NCBI GenBank assembly: GCA_040512755.1
Contig: JBEVEP010000410.1
Coordinates: 1 to 29,790 of the forward strand
Length of the DNA stretch: 29,790 nucleotides
Direction of reading: 5' to 3'
Origin: JBEVEP01 sp040512755
GTDB lineage: Bacteria > Pseudomonadota > Alphaproteobacteria > Rhizobiales > Rhizobiaceae
Of this stretch, positions 8,321 through 16,618 are shown in pieces. Positions within the stretch are counted from its first letter, which is position 1, and every line of letters starts with the position of its first letter. Below the pieces are notes generated by a model. That model was not told where the DNA came from. It did not search any database and saw only the letters and a program-made list of their open reading frames with translations. The position numbers and the translations under genes were made by a program.

Positions 8321-8839
8321 CTATTGCCAGTTGTGGTGCATCTTCTGCGTAACAAGGGTTTGCTTCACATCCGGCCAGTATTTCTTCGAGTCGACCAGCT
8401 TTGTCGGGCTCTTCTCGAACCCGTCGGCAGCACCCGGATCGTAACTCAGGTAAAGCTTGCCCTCGATGATCCGCCAAGCCTTCGGATCGATGTTGGTGGT
8501 CACCGTTCCGAAGGAAACGCCATCAGCGCAATGGCCGCCATATTGCGGGGCGTATTTGACCGGATCCTTCTCGAAGAGATCGCGATGTTCGGCGTTGGCA
8601 AATTGCCAGGTCGCGCCGAGCCACCGGTATGTGAATTTCTTGGTACCTTCGACAGCCTTACTCTCGGTGAAGTAGGCGACCGGGTCATATCCTCTAATCG
8701 CAACATCGCCGAAATAGCCCGTATTGACCGGCTCTTCATCGGCCGCCACCGCAGGCTGGGTGATGGAGATCATCGCCACCAGCGCGACGGCGCCCGCTCC
8801 GAACCAAATCGTCCTACATGTATTTACGAGATCGGCCAT
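8321..8839 (-). CDS. Exported YHS-domain protein
   Basis: This is a 172-residue protein with a signal peptide: a hydrophobic stretch at about 12-32 ends in AVA, so cleavage would fall near residue 33. The mature part carries a YHS-type domain: IRGYDPVAYF, then YRWLGATWQFANAEHRDLF and PQYGGHCADG. The family is small and mostly uncharacterised; some members are thought to bind metal. The Cys and His in GGHC could serve here, but this is inference. AAGGAGGA lies 6 bases before the ATG. It is 43 bases downstream of the ankyrin gene on the same strand, so the two probably form a two-gene exported unit. Its function is not known. Confidence 0.82.
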   Translation of the reverse strand: MADLVNTCRTIWFGAGAVALVAMISITQPAVAADEEPVNTGYFGDVAIRGYDPVAYFTESKAVEGTKKFTYRWLGATWQFANAEHRDLFEKDPVKYAPQYGGHCADGVSFGTVTTNIDPKAWRIIEGKLYLSYDPGAADGFEKSPTKLVDSKKYWPDVKQTLVTQKMHHNWQ

Positions 8840-8882
8840 AGCTGATCCTCCTTTGCGGGCTGGTCTCCCTGCAACCCGACCT

Positions 8883-9476
8883 TCATTTCCGTTTCGTGCA
8901 TTCGGTATAAAGCCACTGACCGACCAGATCGGCCTTCTGGCAGGTTGCTCCTGCCTTCATCAGGATAGAAGCCGCGTCCCAATGTTCACGCCAGCCGGCT
9001 TGAGTGAGTGGAGTGTAACCGTTCCGTTCCTTTGCTTCGACTTCCGCCTTGTTTGCCAGCAGAAACGCGACAACATCCGCATGGCCTTCCTCGGCTGCGG
9101 CATGCAATGGCGACATCTTGTAGAAGTTGTTGGCGTCGTTGACTGTCGCACCCTTCGAGACCAGCAATTCTACGACGTCCAGGTTTCCGCCATATGCCGC
9201 CGCGTGCAAGGCTGTAAGTCCGCCTTTGTTACGAATCTCGATGTCGGCGCCACTTTCCAGCAACAAAGTAACCACATCGGCATGTCCCGCCAAAGCCGCG
9301 ATGAGCAACGCCGGTTCGCCCGAGGCATCCAGTTCAGCGATGTTGGCGCCCTGATCCAGCGCCTGTTTCGCGCGCTCCACATCGCCATCGCCGGCCGCAT
9401 CATGGAGCGGTCCGGCAAGGGCCGTCGCCGCCGCGAGCAGGATCAAAGCAATAGATGATGCGAAGAGACCGCGCAC
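8883..9476 (-). CDS. Exported ankyrin-repeat protein
   Basis: This is a 197-residue protein starting at GTG, with GGAGGTG upstream. A signal peptide (about 1-21, ending ALA) should send it to the periplasm. Four to five ankyrin repeats follow, for example EPALLIAALAGHADVVTLLL, LTALHAAAYGGNLDVVELLV and MSPLHAAAEEGHADVVAFLL. The C-terminal tail has two Cys (ATCQ and TECTKRK) that could form a disulphide. Ankyrin repeats bind proteins, so a periplasmic scaffold or inhibitor is likely, with the YHS protein encoded just downstream as the obvious candidate partner (inference). Bacterial periplasmic ankyrin proteins such as AnkB are linked to oxidative-stress defence in some species; nothing here shows that directly. 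Confidence 0.85.
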   Translation of the reverse strand: MRGLFASSIALILLAAATALAGPLHDAAGDGDVERAKQALDQGANIAELDASGEPALLIAALAGHADVVTLLLESGADIEIRNKGGLTALHAAAYGGNLDVVELLVSKGATVNDANNFYKMSPLHAAAEEGHADVVAFLLANKAEVEAKERNGYTPLTQAGWREHWDAASILMKAGATCQKADLVGQWLYTECTKRK

Positions 9477-9680
9477 GACACCACCTCCACGTCAACTTTA
9501 CGCGCATATTGGCAGAATTGTCAGTGAATTTCTTCACAGAGGCCAGCCGATACCTTCCCTTCGGTCCACTGCAATCGGTAGTCGCATCCCAGGGATACTC
9601 GCAGCGCAGAAGTATTCGCTTGCGCCTCATACCGGCGCACCAGTAAACTTGTCTGATCGGGCAACTGCCGAGATCCCGAC

Positions 9681-10532
9681 ATGTTGAATGTCACAACTTT
9701 GGCGGCGGAAGCTTTCGGCAGGAAACTGGCCGACACCTATCGGCATTATTACGGCGACAGGGAACCGGAGCTGGCAACGCTTCTCGATGCGGGCGCCAGG
9801 CTTTTGATTGAGCGGATTGGTTCCAGTGACGCCCTCTATCACAATTTCGAGCATACGATCCTGGTGACGCAGGTCGGCCAGGAGATCATTCGCGGCAAGC
9901 TGCTCTTCCAATCGATCGAACCAGAGGACTGGGTTCATTTCATTTTCGCGCTCCTGTGTCATGATATCGGTTTCGTTCGCGGCGCGTGCGCCGAGGACGA
10001 TGCGACCAGCGTGGTCATCGACGAGGATGGCGGACGGTTTCAGCTTCCGCGCGGTGCGAGCGACGCAATTCTGGCACCCTATCATGTCACACGCGGAAAG
10101 ATCGCGGTGCGGGAGCGGTTCGCAGGACATCGCTTGCTTGATAGTGAGCGGATCGCCCACGCCATCGAGCTGACCCGGTTTCCAGTTCCTGACGATCAGG
10201 ATCACAAGGAAACCGACACGGAAGCTGGGCTGGTCCGTGCCGCCGATCTCATCGGCCAACTCTCCGATCCAAACTATCCCTGCAAATTGAACGCCCTCTT
10301 CCATGAGTTTAAGGAAACCGGCAACGCCGAGAAGATGGGGCTATCCACACCTGCGGATCTGGTTGAATGCTACCCGAAGTTCTTCTGGACCGCCGTCGAG
10401 CCCTTTATCGGTGATGGGCTGCGCTATCTGGGCATGACCACCGAGGGTAAACGATGGATCGCCACCCTCTATGGCAATGTTTTCATGGTCGAGCACCGCC
10501 GGCTGACATCGGGCCCCCAGTTGACGAACTGA
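9681..10532 (+). CDS. HD-domain metal-dependent phosphohydrolase, PDE-like motif
   Basis: This is a 283-residue soluble protein. Its metal-binding pattern is H58 (YHNFEH, starting at Y53), H94-D95 (LLCHDIG) and D189 (RAADLIGQL), the H...HD...D order of the HD superfamily. The YHNxxH string resembles the motif at the active site of class I cyclic-nucleotide phosphodiesterases, but the usual second His after HD (HDxxH) is a Phe here. Its place 1.4 kb from a nucleotidyl cyclase makes a cyclic-nucleotide phosphodiesterase an attractive but unproven idea; other nucleotide phosphates are equally possible. It is transcribed away from the ankyrin gene, with a 204-base divergent gap. The ATG at 9681 has only a weak GAGAT ribosome site. 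Confidence 0.75.
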   Translation: MLNVTTLAAEAFGRKLADTYRHYYGDREPELATLLDAGARLLIERIGSSDALYHNFEHTILVTQVGQEIIRGKLLFQSIEPEDWVHFIFALLCHDIGFVRGACAEDDATSVVIDEDGGRFQLPRGASDAILAPYHVTRGKIAVRERFAGHRLLDSERIAHAIELTRFPVPDDQDHKETDTEAGLVRAADLIGQLSDPNYPCKLNALFHEFKETGNAEKMGLSTPADLVECYPKFFWTAVEPFIGDGLRYLGMTTEGKRWIATLYGNVFMVEHRRLTSGPQLTN

Positions 10533-10684
10533 CGCTCTCGCAAAGCCAGTCGCGGCATAAATGCCTGCCTGCTTGCCGCCGCTGCCCAGCAGGATCATAG
10601 TTCTGACCAAGGCGAACGGAGCTTGAAACCGGTGCCGGCCCCGGCGGCTTAGCCGCGCCTGAAGGCGCTGGAGGGAGGTGTGCC

Positions 10685-10978
10685 GTGACCACTTACATCG
10701 TGCTTTTGAACTGGACTGATCAGGGCGTCAGGAATGTGCGCGAGTCCCCTCGCAGGCTCGATGCGGCGAAGAAGCAGCTCGCTGACATGGGCGGTAACTT
10801 CAAGGACTTCTACATGACCATGGGCGACGCCGATATGGTCGCCGTACTCGACGCACCTGACGATGCAATCGTTGCTCGCTTCGCGCTTCAGCTTGGCATG
10901 GCCGGGAACGTGCGTACGCGAACGATGAAGGCTTTTCCGGAGGCTGCCTATCGGGAGATCATCACGTCGCTCGGGTAG
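10685..10978 (+). CDS. GYD-domain protein
   Basis: This is a 97-residue protein beginning at GTG behind a strong AGGGAGG. It opens TTYIVLLNWTDQGVRNV and continues with GGNFKDFYMTMGDADMVAVLDAPDD, the typical GYD-family layout of a small alpha-beta ferredoxin-like fold. The family is widespread in soil bacteria and has no established reaction; an oligomeric or ligand-binding role is often assumed. It lies 152 bases after the HD gene and just before a long palindromic repeat, so it may be transcribed alone. Confidence 0.8.
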   Translation: MTTYIVLLNWTDQGVRNVRESPRRLDAAKKQLADMGGNFKDFYMTMGDADMVAVLDAPDDAIVARFALQLGMAGNVRTRTMKAFPEAAYREIITSLG

Positions 10979-10998
10979 GGATTGCTTGTCGCGCGTCC

Positions 10999-11153
10999 CC
11001 TTCTCCCCTTGTTTGTGGGAGAAGGTGGCCGAGCCGGAGCGAAGCGCAGGCAAGGTCGAATGAGGGGTGGCGGACGGAGCGCGGCACCAAGCTGGAACAC
11101 CCCTCATCCGTCTCGCTTCGCTCGACACCTTCTCCCACAACAAGGGGAGAAGG
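10999..11153. repeat. Long palindromic intergenic repeat of rhizobial type
   Basis: The ends CCTTCTCCCCTTG (10999-11011) and CAAGGGGAGAAGG (11141-11153) are exact reverse complements. Internal segments also pair, for example GTGGGAGAAGGTG with CACCTTCTCCCAC and GAGGGGTG with CACCCCTC, around a loop near 11075-11095. The right arm (CCCCTCATCCG... then CACCTTCTCCC) matches a repeat type I recognise from many rhizobial genomes, related in style to RIME elements. It fills most of the 295-base gap between the GYD and HlyU genes and could end transcription from both sides. No reading frame in it looks like a protein. Confidence 0.8.
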
Positions 11154-11273
11154 AAGATCCCCGCCATCGCCACGGCCAATCTCCACCGTTTGAGATTAAC
11201 TGGAACGCTTCTGTCGCACCTCGACGCACCGCTTCAAACCCGCTAATTTCATGCGCAACGATACGAGGCGTGC

Positions 11274-11555
11274 ATGTCTATCCTGAAACGATTGTTTGGC
11301 GGTGGCTCGACGGCAGCCGAGCCGGCGGTCGCTGCCGAAACCGAACACAAAGGGTTCATCATCCGGGCCACGCCGTTCAAGGAAGGCGGACAGTTCCAAA
11401 CCTGCGGCGTGGTATCCAAGGAGATCGGCGGCGTCCTTAAGGAACACAAATTCATCCGCGCGGACCGCTTTGCCGCGCTGGAAGATGCAGTGAGCGTATC
11501 GCTTTCCAAGGGCCGCCAGTTGGTGGACGAACAAGGCGAGCGAATTTTCAACTGA
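11274..11555 (+). CDS. HlyU-family small protein
   Basis: This is a 93-residue protein. After a short variable head (MSILKRLFGGG and an Ala/Glu-rich linker), the conserved HlyU domain runs from HKGFIIRATPFKEGGQFQTCGVVSKEI to GRQLVDEQGERIF. The length and layout match the alphaproteobacterial HlyU family (PF10115). The name comes from a Vibrio haemolysin activator; in rhizobia the role is unproven and no DNA-binding helix is evident here. A GAGG lies about 6 bases before the ATG. It is flanked by the palindromic repeat upstream and by 216 bases without a recognisable gene downstream. Confidence 0.85.
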   Translation: MSILKRLFGGGSTAAEPAVAAETEHKGFIIRATPFKEGGQFQTCGVVSKEIGGVLKEHKFIRADRFAALEDAVSVSLSKGRQLVDEQGERIFN

Positions 11556-11771
11556 ACGGGCCGCAGCGCCGTGTGGCCTTAGACCCTTGGCGCCGCGAGT
11601 TCGTCAACGACAGACCCCAACAACCGCCCCATCCTTCTCACAGCTCCAAAACGTTCCTATCTACGCGACGCGATCGTGTCACGCTCAACCGCCATTGAGG
11701 CGTGAACAGAAGGCTGTAGCAGATGGTTTCTGGCGGATTGAAATCCGTCGCGCGAGGAGATTGGAGCGCAC

Positions 11772-12701
11772 GTGAAAAGCGCCAGAAAAGACGGAAGCGG
11801 GCCTCGGACGCGAGCCAAGCAAAAGCGCGCGCTGCTGGTCGTCAACCCGCGGGCACGTCGAGGCCCCGGCTCGGTTGGCGCGGCACGTTCTGTGCTCGAA
11901 AAAGCAGGCATTGCCGTAACCGAAGCTGTACCTGGCAAGGACGAGAGTGTCGCTGACATAATAAGGCGAGACGCCAGCTCCGCCGATCTCGTCGTTATCG
12001 GAGGCGGTGACGGCACACTGAACGCGGCTGCGCCCGCGCTGACGGAAGCCGGCCTTCCGCTTGGCGTCATCCCGCTCGGCACGGCAAACGACTTCGCGCG
12101 CACGGTTGGCATTCCCCTCGACCCCGCAAAGGCCGCGGAAGTGATCGTGGCAGGCCGGCTCAAACCGGTTGATCTCGGGGAGGTCAACGGCAAACTCTTT
12201 TTCAACGTCGCCAGTATCGGCTTCAGCGCTGAACTCGCGCACGAGCTGACCCAGGAAGCAAAGCGGCGCTGGGGAACTCTCGGCTACGGAATCGTTGCCG
12301 CGCGTATTCTTATGAGATCCCGGCTGTTCACAGCTTTCGTCGATCATGACGGGACGACCGAAAAAATTCGGACAATGCAGGTTTCGGTAGGCAATGGCCG
12401 CCACTACGGCGGCGGCATGACAGTGGAGGAAACCGCAACCGCGGATGACGGACGGCTTGATTTCTATAGTCTCGAGGTGGACCACTGGTGGCGGTTGCTT
12501 GCACTGCTGCCAAGTCTCCGCAAGGGCACGCAAGGCCGATGGGATGACGTGCGCGCCTTCCAGACGACAGAGGTAACCATCCGCACCTCCAGGCGCCGCC
12601 CGGTCAATACGGATGGCGAACTCAGCACCTACACGCCTGCCCATTTCCGGATCAAACCCAAGGCTCTGCGAGTCTTTGGTCCGGGGAATGCCTCGAACTG
12701 A
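11772..12701 (+). CDS. Diacylglycerol/lipid kinase (YegS/BmrU-like)
   Basis: This is a 309-residue cytosolic or membrane-associated kinase of the DAGK catalytic family. It shows VNPRAR (24-29), the nucleotide-binding GGGDGT (77-82) and PLGTANDFAR (101-110). Late segments GGGM and NTDGE complete the fold of YegS-type enzymes. The family uses ATP to phosphorylate diacylglycerol or related lipids. Here it could recycle diacylglycerol from membrane lipid or glucan turnover, but the substrate is not shown. The start is GTG with GGAG nearby. The basic head (residues 1-19) is poorly conserved, so a slightly later start is possible. Confidence 0.88.
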   Translation: MKSARKDGSGPRTRAKQKRALLVVNPRARRGPGSVGAARSVLEKAGIAVTEAVPGKDESVADIIRRDASSADLVVIGGGDGTLNAAAPALTEAGLPLGVIPLGTANDFARTVGIPLDPAKAAEVIVAGRLKPVDLGEVNGKLFFNVASIGFSAELAHELTQEAKRRWGTLGYGIVAARILMRSRLFTAFVDHDGTTEKIRTMQVSVGNGRHYGGGMTVEETATADDGRLDFYSLEVDHWWRLLALLPSLRKGTQGRWDDVRAFQTTEVTIRTSRRRPVNTDGELSTYTPAHFRIKPKALRVFGPGNASN

Positions 12702-12852
12702 AGCGCCCCCAAGTTTCATCCGACAGCATGGTGGCAACGCGAAATGCCTCCCGCTGGCCCACTGGACGGCGCGCGCATCCTGTAGCAAGCTGACTGCACC
12801 CTCACTTCGGAAGCCGGAAACAGGCCGCCTGGACGGCCGCTAGGAGAGCCAA

Positions 12853-14052
12853 GTGGATGCCGACCTTGCCGTGCGGCCGGGCGCCGCAGTTCCTTTCGAC
12901 TATCATCGCGTAGATCAGCTTTTGGAGGAAGCGGGCCTGGACGTGCTTCTGGTCACTTCCAAGCACAACGTTCAGTACTTTCTCGGCGGATATCGTTTCA
13001 TCTTCTTCTCTGCGATGGACGCCATCGGTCACAGCCGTTACCTGCCGATTGTTATCTACGAGAAGGGTCAGCTCGATCACGCCGCCTATGTCGGTAACAA
13101 AATGGAAGGCGGGGAGCATCAGAACAACCCGTTCTGGACGCCTTCACTCTACCCAAGTTGCTGGGGAACGGTGGACGCTGCCAAACTCGCCGTCGAGCAT
13201 TTGAGGAAGTCCGGCCTTGCTGGCGCCCGGATAGGCATGGAACCCGCTTTTTTGCCGGCAGACGGCTACGGCACTTTGCGGGACGGCCTGCCCGAGGCAA
13301 GGTTTCTGAACGCCACAGGGGTGTTGGAACGCGTACGCGCGATCAAGACGCCGCAGGAACTCGCCAAGCTCAGAACTGCCTCTGAGTTGATCACAGAATC
13401 GATGCTGGCCGTTTTCGCCAGCCACGGCGAAGGTTCCAGCAAAGGCGAGATCGTCGAAGGGTTGCGCCGCGCGGAAACGAACCGGGGCCTGCAGTTCGAA
13501 TATGCACTTCTGAGCTTGGGCTCGAGCCACAACCGGGCGGTATCGCCACAACAGTGGAAAAAGGGAGAGGTCCTCTCCCTCGACTCCGGTGGCAATTATC
13601 AAGGCTATATCGGCGACCTTTGCCGCATGGCGGTGTTGGGCGAACCGGACACGGAATTACAAGACCTGCTGGCCGAGATTGAGGCTGTGCAGCGGGCGGC
13701 CTTTTCGCAAGCAAAGCCCGGCGTTATCGGCGGGGATCTGATCGCACATGCACAAGGCGTACTCCAGTCTTCGCCCAGCGCGGCGTTCACCGATTTCTTT
13801 GCCCATGGCATGGGATTGATCGCCCATGAGGTCCCCTTCCTGATGACTAACCATCCGGTCGCCTATGAAGGGGTCGACGCGGCGCGCCCACTGCAGGCCG
13901 GCATGGTCATTTCCGTCGAGACGACGATGCTTCATCCAAGCAGGGGCTTCATCAAGCTGGAGGATACAGTCGCCATCCATGACAACGGACCGGAGCTCAT
14001 GGGCGGGGATCGAGGCCGTGGCTGGAATATCGGCGGCTCGCTCGGAAACTGA
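12853..14052 (+). CDS. M24-family metallopeptidase-like protein (Xaa-Pro dipeptidase/creatinase fold)
   Basis: This is a 399-residue protein with the creatinase-type N-terminal domain (about 15-160) and a pita-bread catalytic domain. All five metal ligands of a dinuclear M24 peptidase are in place: D244 (SLDSGG), D255 (IGDLCRM), H318 (FAHGMGL), E356 (SVETT) and E370 (KLEDT). It should therefore be an active hydrolase, probably of Xaa-Pro dipeptides or a related amide. The GTG start has AGGAG upstream. The SDR gene begins 9 bases after its stop, so the two are co-transcribed. The substrate is unknown; the N-terminal domain has an unusual stretch, FIFFSAMDAIGHSRYLP. Confidence 0.88.
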   Translation: MDADLAVRPGAAVPFDYHRVDQLLEEAGLDVLLVTSKHNVQYFLGGYRFIFFSAMDAIGHSRYLPIVIYEKGQLDHAAYVGNKMEGGEHQNNPFWTPSLYPSCWGTVDAAKLAVEHLRKSGLAGARIGMEPAFLPADGYGTLRDGLPEARFLNATGVLERVRAIKTPQELAKLRTASELITESMLAVFASHGEGSSKGEIVEGLRRAETNRGLQFEYALLSLGSSHNRAVSPQQWKKGEVLSLDSGGNYQGYIGDLCRMAVLGEPDTELQDLLAEIEAVQRAAFSQAKPGVIGGDLIAHAQGVLQSSPSAAFTDFFAHGMGLIAHEVPFLMTNHPVAYEGVDAARPLQAGMVISVETTMLHPSRGFIKLEDTVAIHDNGPELMGGDRGRGWNIGGSLGN

Positions 14053-14061
14053 GGTCCCCAG

Positions 14062-14931
14062 ATGTCGCTTAAAGGGAAGACACTTTTCATTTCAGGGGGT
14101 TCTCGCGGCATCGGTCTCGCGATTGCGATCCGCGCGGCGCGCGACGGCGCCAATGTGACGATCGCAGCGAAAACCGCCGAGCCTCATCCCAAGCTGCCCG
14201 GCACGATCTACACGGCGGCCCAGGAAATCGAACAGGCGGGCGGCACGGCGCTACCGGTGATCTGTGACATTCGCGACGAAACCCAGGTGGCCGAAGCCGT
14301 GAACAAAACGGCCGAGACGTTCGGCGGTATCGACATCTGCATCAACAACGCCAGTGCGATCCAGCTCACGGGCACGCTGGAAACGGACATGAAGCGCTAT
14401 GATCTGATGCATCAGATCAATACGCGCGGCACGTTTCTGGTTTCGAAAACGTGCATTCCGCACCTGAAGCAGGCCCAAAACCCTCACATTCTCAACCTCG
14501 CGCCGCCACTCGACATGGACGCCAAATGGTTCAAGAACCATCTTGCCTACACAATGGCGAAATTTGGCATGTCGATGTGCACGCTGGGCATGAGCGAGGA
14601 ATTCCGCAAGGACGGCATTGGCGTCAACTCCCTGTGGCCTTTGACGGCCATCGACACGGCTGCAGTGCGCAACCTTCTCGGCGGAGAGAAAGTCGCGAGC
14701 GTGAGCCGATCGCCCGAGATTGTGGCAGATGCCGCCTATGCGATCCTGGTCCGTCCCGCACGTGAAACGACGGGCAATTTCTTCATTGACGAACTGGTGC
14801 TGAAAGAGACCGGCGTCACCGACTTCTCGCACTATGCTCCAGGCGCCAGGGGCCCTCTCGCAGGCGACTTCTTTGTGCCGGACGATGTCTTGGCGAAGAC
14901 GGACACCAAGGTTGTCGGATTGGGCGGTTAG
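14062..14931 (+). CDS. Short-chain dehydrogenase/reductase, HSDL2-like
   Basis: This is a 289-residue SDR. The cofactor motif GGSRGIG lies at 12-18, NNAS at 95-98 and the catalytic pair Y163-xxx-K167 in AYTMAKFGMSMCTLGM. That last stretch and WFKNHLAYTMAK closely resemble the HSDL2 group (hydroxysteroid dehydrogenase-like 2), which lacks its SCP2 tail here as in many bacteria. In that group the segment before the Tyr normally reads LSPPL; here it is LAPPL (A147, codon GCG at 14500-14502), so the usual Ser is missing. Activity may be altered. It is 9 bases behind the M24 gene in an apparent operon. The substrate is unknown. Confidence 0.88.
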   Translation: MSLKGKTLFISGGSRGIGLAIAIRAARDGANVTIAAKTAEPHPKLPGTIYTAAQEIEQAGGTALPVICDIRDETQVAEAVNKTAETFGGIDICINNASAIQLTGTLETDMKRYDLMHQINTRGTFLVSKTCIPHLKQAQNPHILNLAPPLDMDAKWFKNHLAYTMAKFGMSMCTLGMSEEFRKDGIGVNSLWPLTAIDTAAVRNLLGGEKVASVSRSPEIVADAAYAILVRPARETTGNFFIDELVLKETGVTDFSHYAPGARGPLAGDFFVPDDVLAKTDTKVVGLGG

Positions 14932-15025
14932 CAATTCCAGAAAAAGTGGGAACCGGTTTTCCGTCCGGAATTGCGTTGAAGAGAGTTAGAGCGGTTCAGC
15001 GATTCAATTGAACGCTCGACCGCTC
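14931..15025. repeat. Two adjacent palindromes, likely repeat and bidirectional terminator
   Basis: GCAATTCC at 14931-14938 pairs with GGAATTGC at 14967-14974, enclosing a partly paired interior with AACCGGTT. A second hairpin spans 14989-15025: GAGCGGT pairs with ACCGCTC, and inside it AGCG pairs with CGCT around TTCAATTGAA. The combination resembles a dispersed intergenic repeat common in Mesorhizobium-like genomes. It fills the gap between the converging SDR and permease genes, so it probably ends both transcripts. Confidence 0.65.
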
Positions 15026-15031
15026 CAGCCT

Positions 15032-16456
15032 TTAGTTGACCGGTCCGGCGCCGCCAATATCCTCCATCTGCGGTTCGGCCGGTTGGCGCCCGGTGCTCCG
15101 GTTGATCATCACAGTGATCACCCAAAGCACGATGCCGATACCGATCAAAACGCCGGCGATCCTGTACTGGATGGGGTCGCGCCCGGTCCAGGGCCCTGCA
15201 AAGAATGCGCATGCCAGCGCACCGATCACCGGCAGGAACGTCGGAGTGCGGAAGTGGGCGTGGTCGACCCGGTCCTTGCGCAGCACGAGCACGGCGATAT
15301 TCACGACAGTGAAAACGCACAACAGAAGCAAGGCCGTTGTACCGCCGAGCGCTGGCACCGCCCCGACAAAAGTGATGAGTGCGAATGAAAGCAGTGTCGT
15401 GAACCCGATCGCGACATAGGGCGTTCGGCGGGATGCATGGACTTTACCCAATACAGGCGGCAGCACGCGTTCCCGGCTCATTCCGTAGACCAGCCGGCTC
15501 GCCATCAGCATGTTGATCAATGCGCTGTTCGCAACGGCGAACATGGTAATGAAGCCGAAGATGCCCAGCGGGAAATTCGGAGCCCCGGCCTGGACGACTT
15601 TCAGCAAAGGTGTCTCGCCTTCACCGAGTTCGGCCGGTGCAACGAGCGTGATCGCGGAGATCGAAACAAGGACGTAGATCGTCCCGGTGATGAGGAGACC
15701 AAAAAGCAGCACCTTGGGAAAGATCCGCGTCGGATCCTTCGTTTCCTCGGCCATGTTCACCGAATCCTCGAATCCGACCATCGCGAAAAAGGCCAGTGTC
15801 GTCGCCGCGATCACGGACCAGAATGCGCTCCTGTCGCCGCCGGTGCTGAATTGAGTGACCCGCGAGACATCGCCTTCCCCGGCGCCGATCGCCCACAGCC
15901 CGATGACAATGATGATCAAAAGCCCGGTGAGTTCCACGCATGTGAGGACAACGTTGGCTTTCACGCTCTCGCCGACACCACGGAAATTAACTGCGGCGAC
16001 CAGGGTCATGAAGCATAGCCCAACCAAGGTAATGCCAAACCCGCCCTCCAATCCAAGGCCCATGGACGTCGAGAGGTTGGCGGCAAACGCGCGCGACGCT
16101 GTAGAGGCGGAAGTGATACCGGAGCACATCACGGCAAAGGCTACGATAAAAGTGATGAAATGGATTCCGAAAGCCTTGTGCGTATAGAGGGCCGCACCGG
16201 CAGCCTTGGGGTATTTCGTGACAAGTTCGAGATAGCTGAACGCAGTGACAACAGCGATGGCGAAGGCAACCAGAAAAGGCAGCCAAACCACGCCTCCGAC
16301 CTGCTTGGCCACCTGACCGGTAAGCGCGTAGATGCCCGTGCCCAGGATGTCACCGACGATGAAGAGCAACAACAGCCACGGCCCCATGACGCGATGAAGA
16401 CTGGGCTCGGCCGTCGCCGTTACCTTGCCGCCAGGCTCAGAGGTAATATCGGTCAT
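15032..16456 (-). CDS. APC-superfamily amino acid permease
   Basis: This is a 474-residue inner-membrane transporter with about 12 hydrophobic helices. The first helix has GDILGTGIYAL, the unwound Gly-rich motif at the APC substrate site. A later segment, FFAMVGFEDSVNMAEETKDP, is the classical APC helix-6/loop signature, and SRLVYGMSRERVLPPVLGKVH follows helix 8. Such carriers take up or exchange amino acids or amines using proton or sodium gradients. I chose the ATG at 16456 because AAGGAG lies 7 bases before it; the open frame runs 43 codons further upstream without a better start. The substrate is not evident. It stands alone, converging with the SDR gene. Confidence 0.9.
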   Translation of the reverse strand: MTDITSEPGGKVTATAEPSLHRVMGPWLLLLFIVGDILGTGIYALTGQVAKQVGGVVWLPFLVAFAIAVVTAFSYLELVTKYPKAAGAALYTHKAFGIHFITFIVAFAVMCSGITSASTASRAFAANLSTSMGLGLEGGFGITLVGLCFMTLVAAVNFRGVGESVKANVVLTCVELTGLLIIIVIGLWAIGAGEGDVSRVTQFSTGGDRSAFWSVIAATTLAFFAMVGFEDSVNMAEETKDPTRIFPKVLLFGLLITGTIYVLVSISAITLVAPAELGEGETPLLKVVQAGAPNFPLGIFGFITMFAVANSALINMLMASRLVYGMSRERVLPPVLGKVHASRRTPYVAIGFTTLLSFALITFVGAVPALGGTTALLLLCVFTVVNIAVLVLRKDRVDHAHFRTPTFLPVIGALACAFFAGPWTGRDPIQYRIAGVLIGIGIVLWVITVMINRSTGRQPAEPQMEDIGGAGPVN

Positions 16457-16618
16457 CGTGATCTCCTTCAGAACCCACGGGAATCTGTGAAATGAGACCA
16501 CGGGACCGCGCGCCATGTCAAACGTGCGGCAGGGAGATTGCGGGCCAAGCCAGGGACGAAAACGCACCGCAGAAGAGAGCGGCATCCCTCCGCCACAAAG
16601 GCCGAGGGATAACTCAAC

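Noticed and set aside
11685..12788. A 367-codon minus-strand frame opposite the lipid kinase
   Set aside because: The plus strand has all kinase motifs; the opposite frame has no family features or ribosome site.
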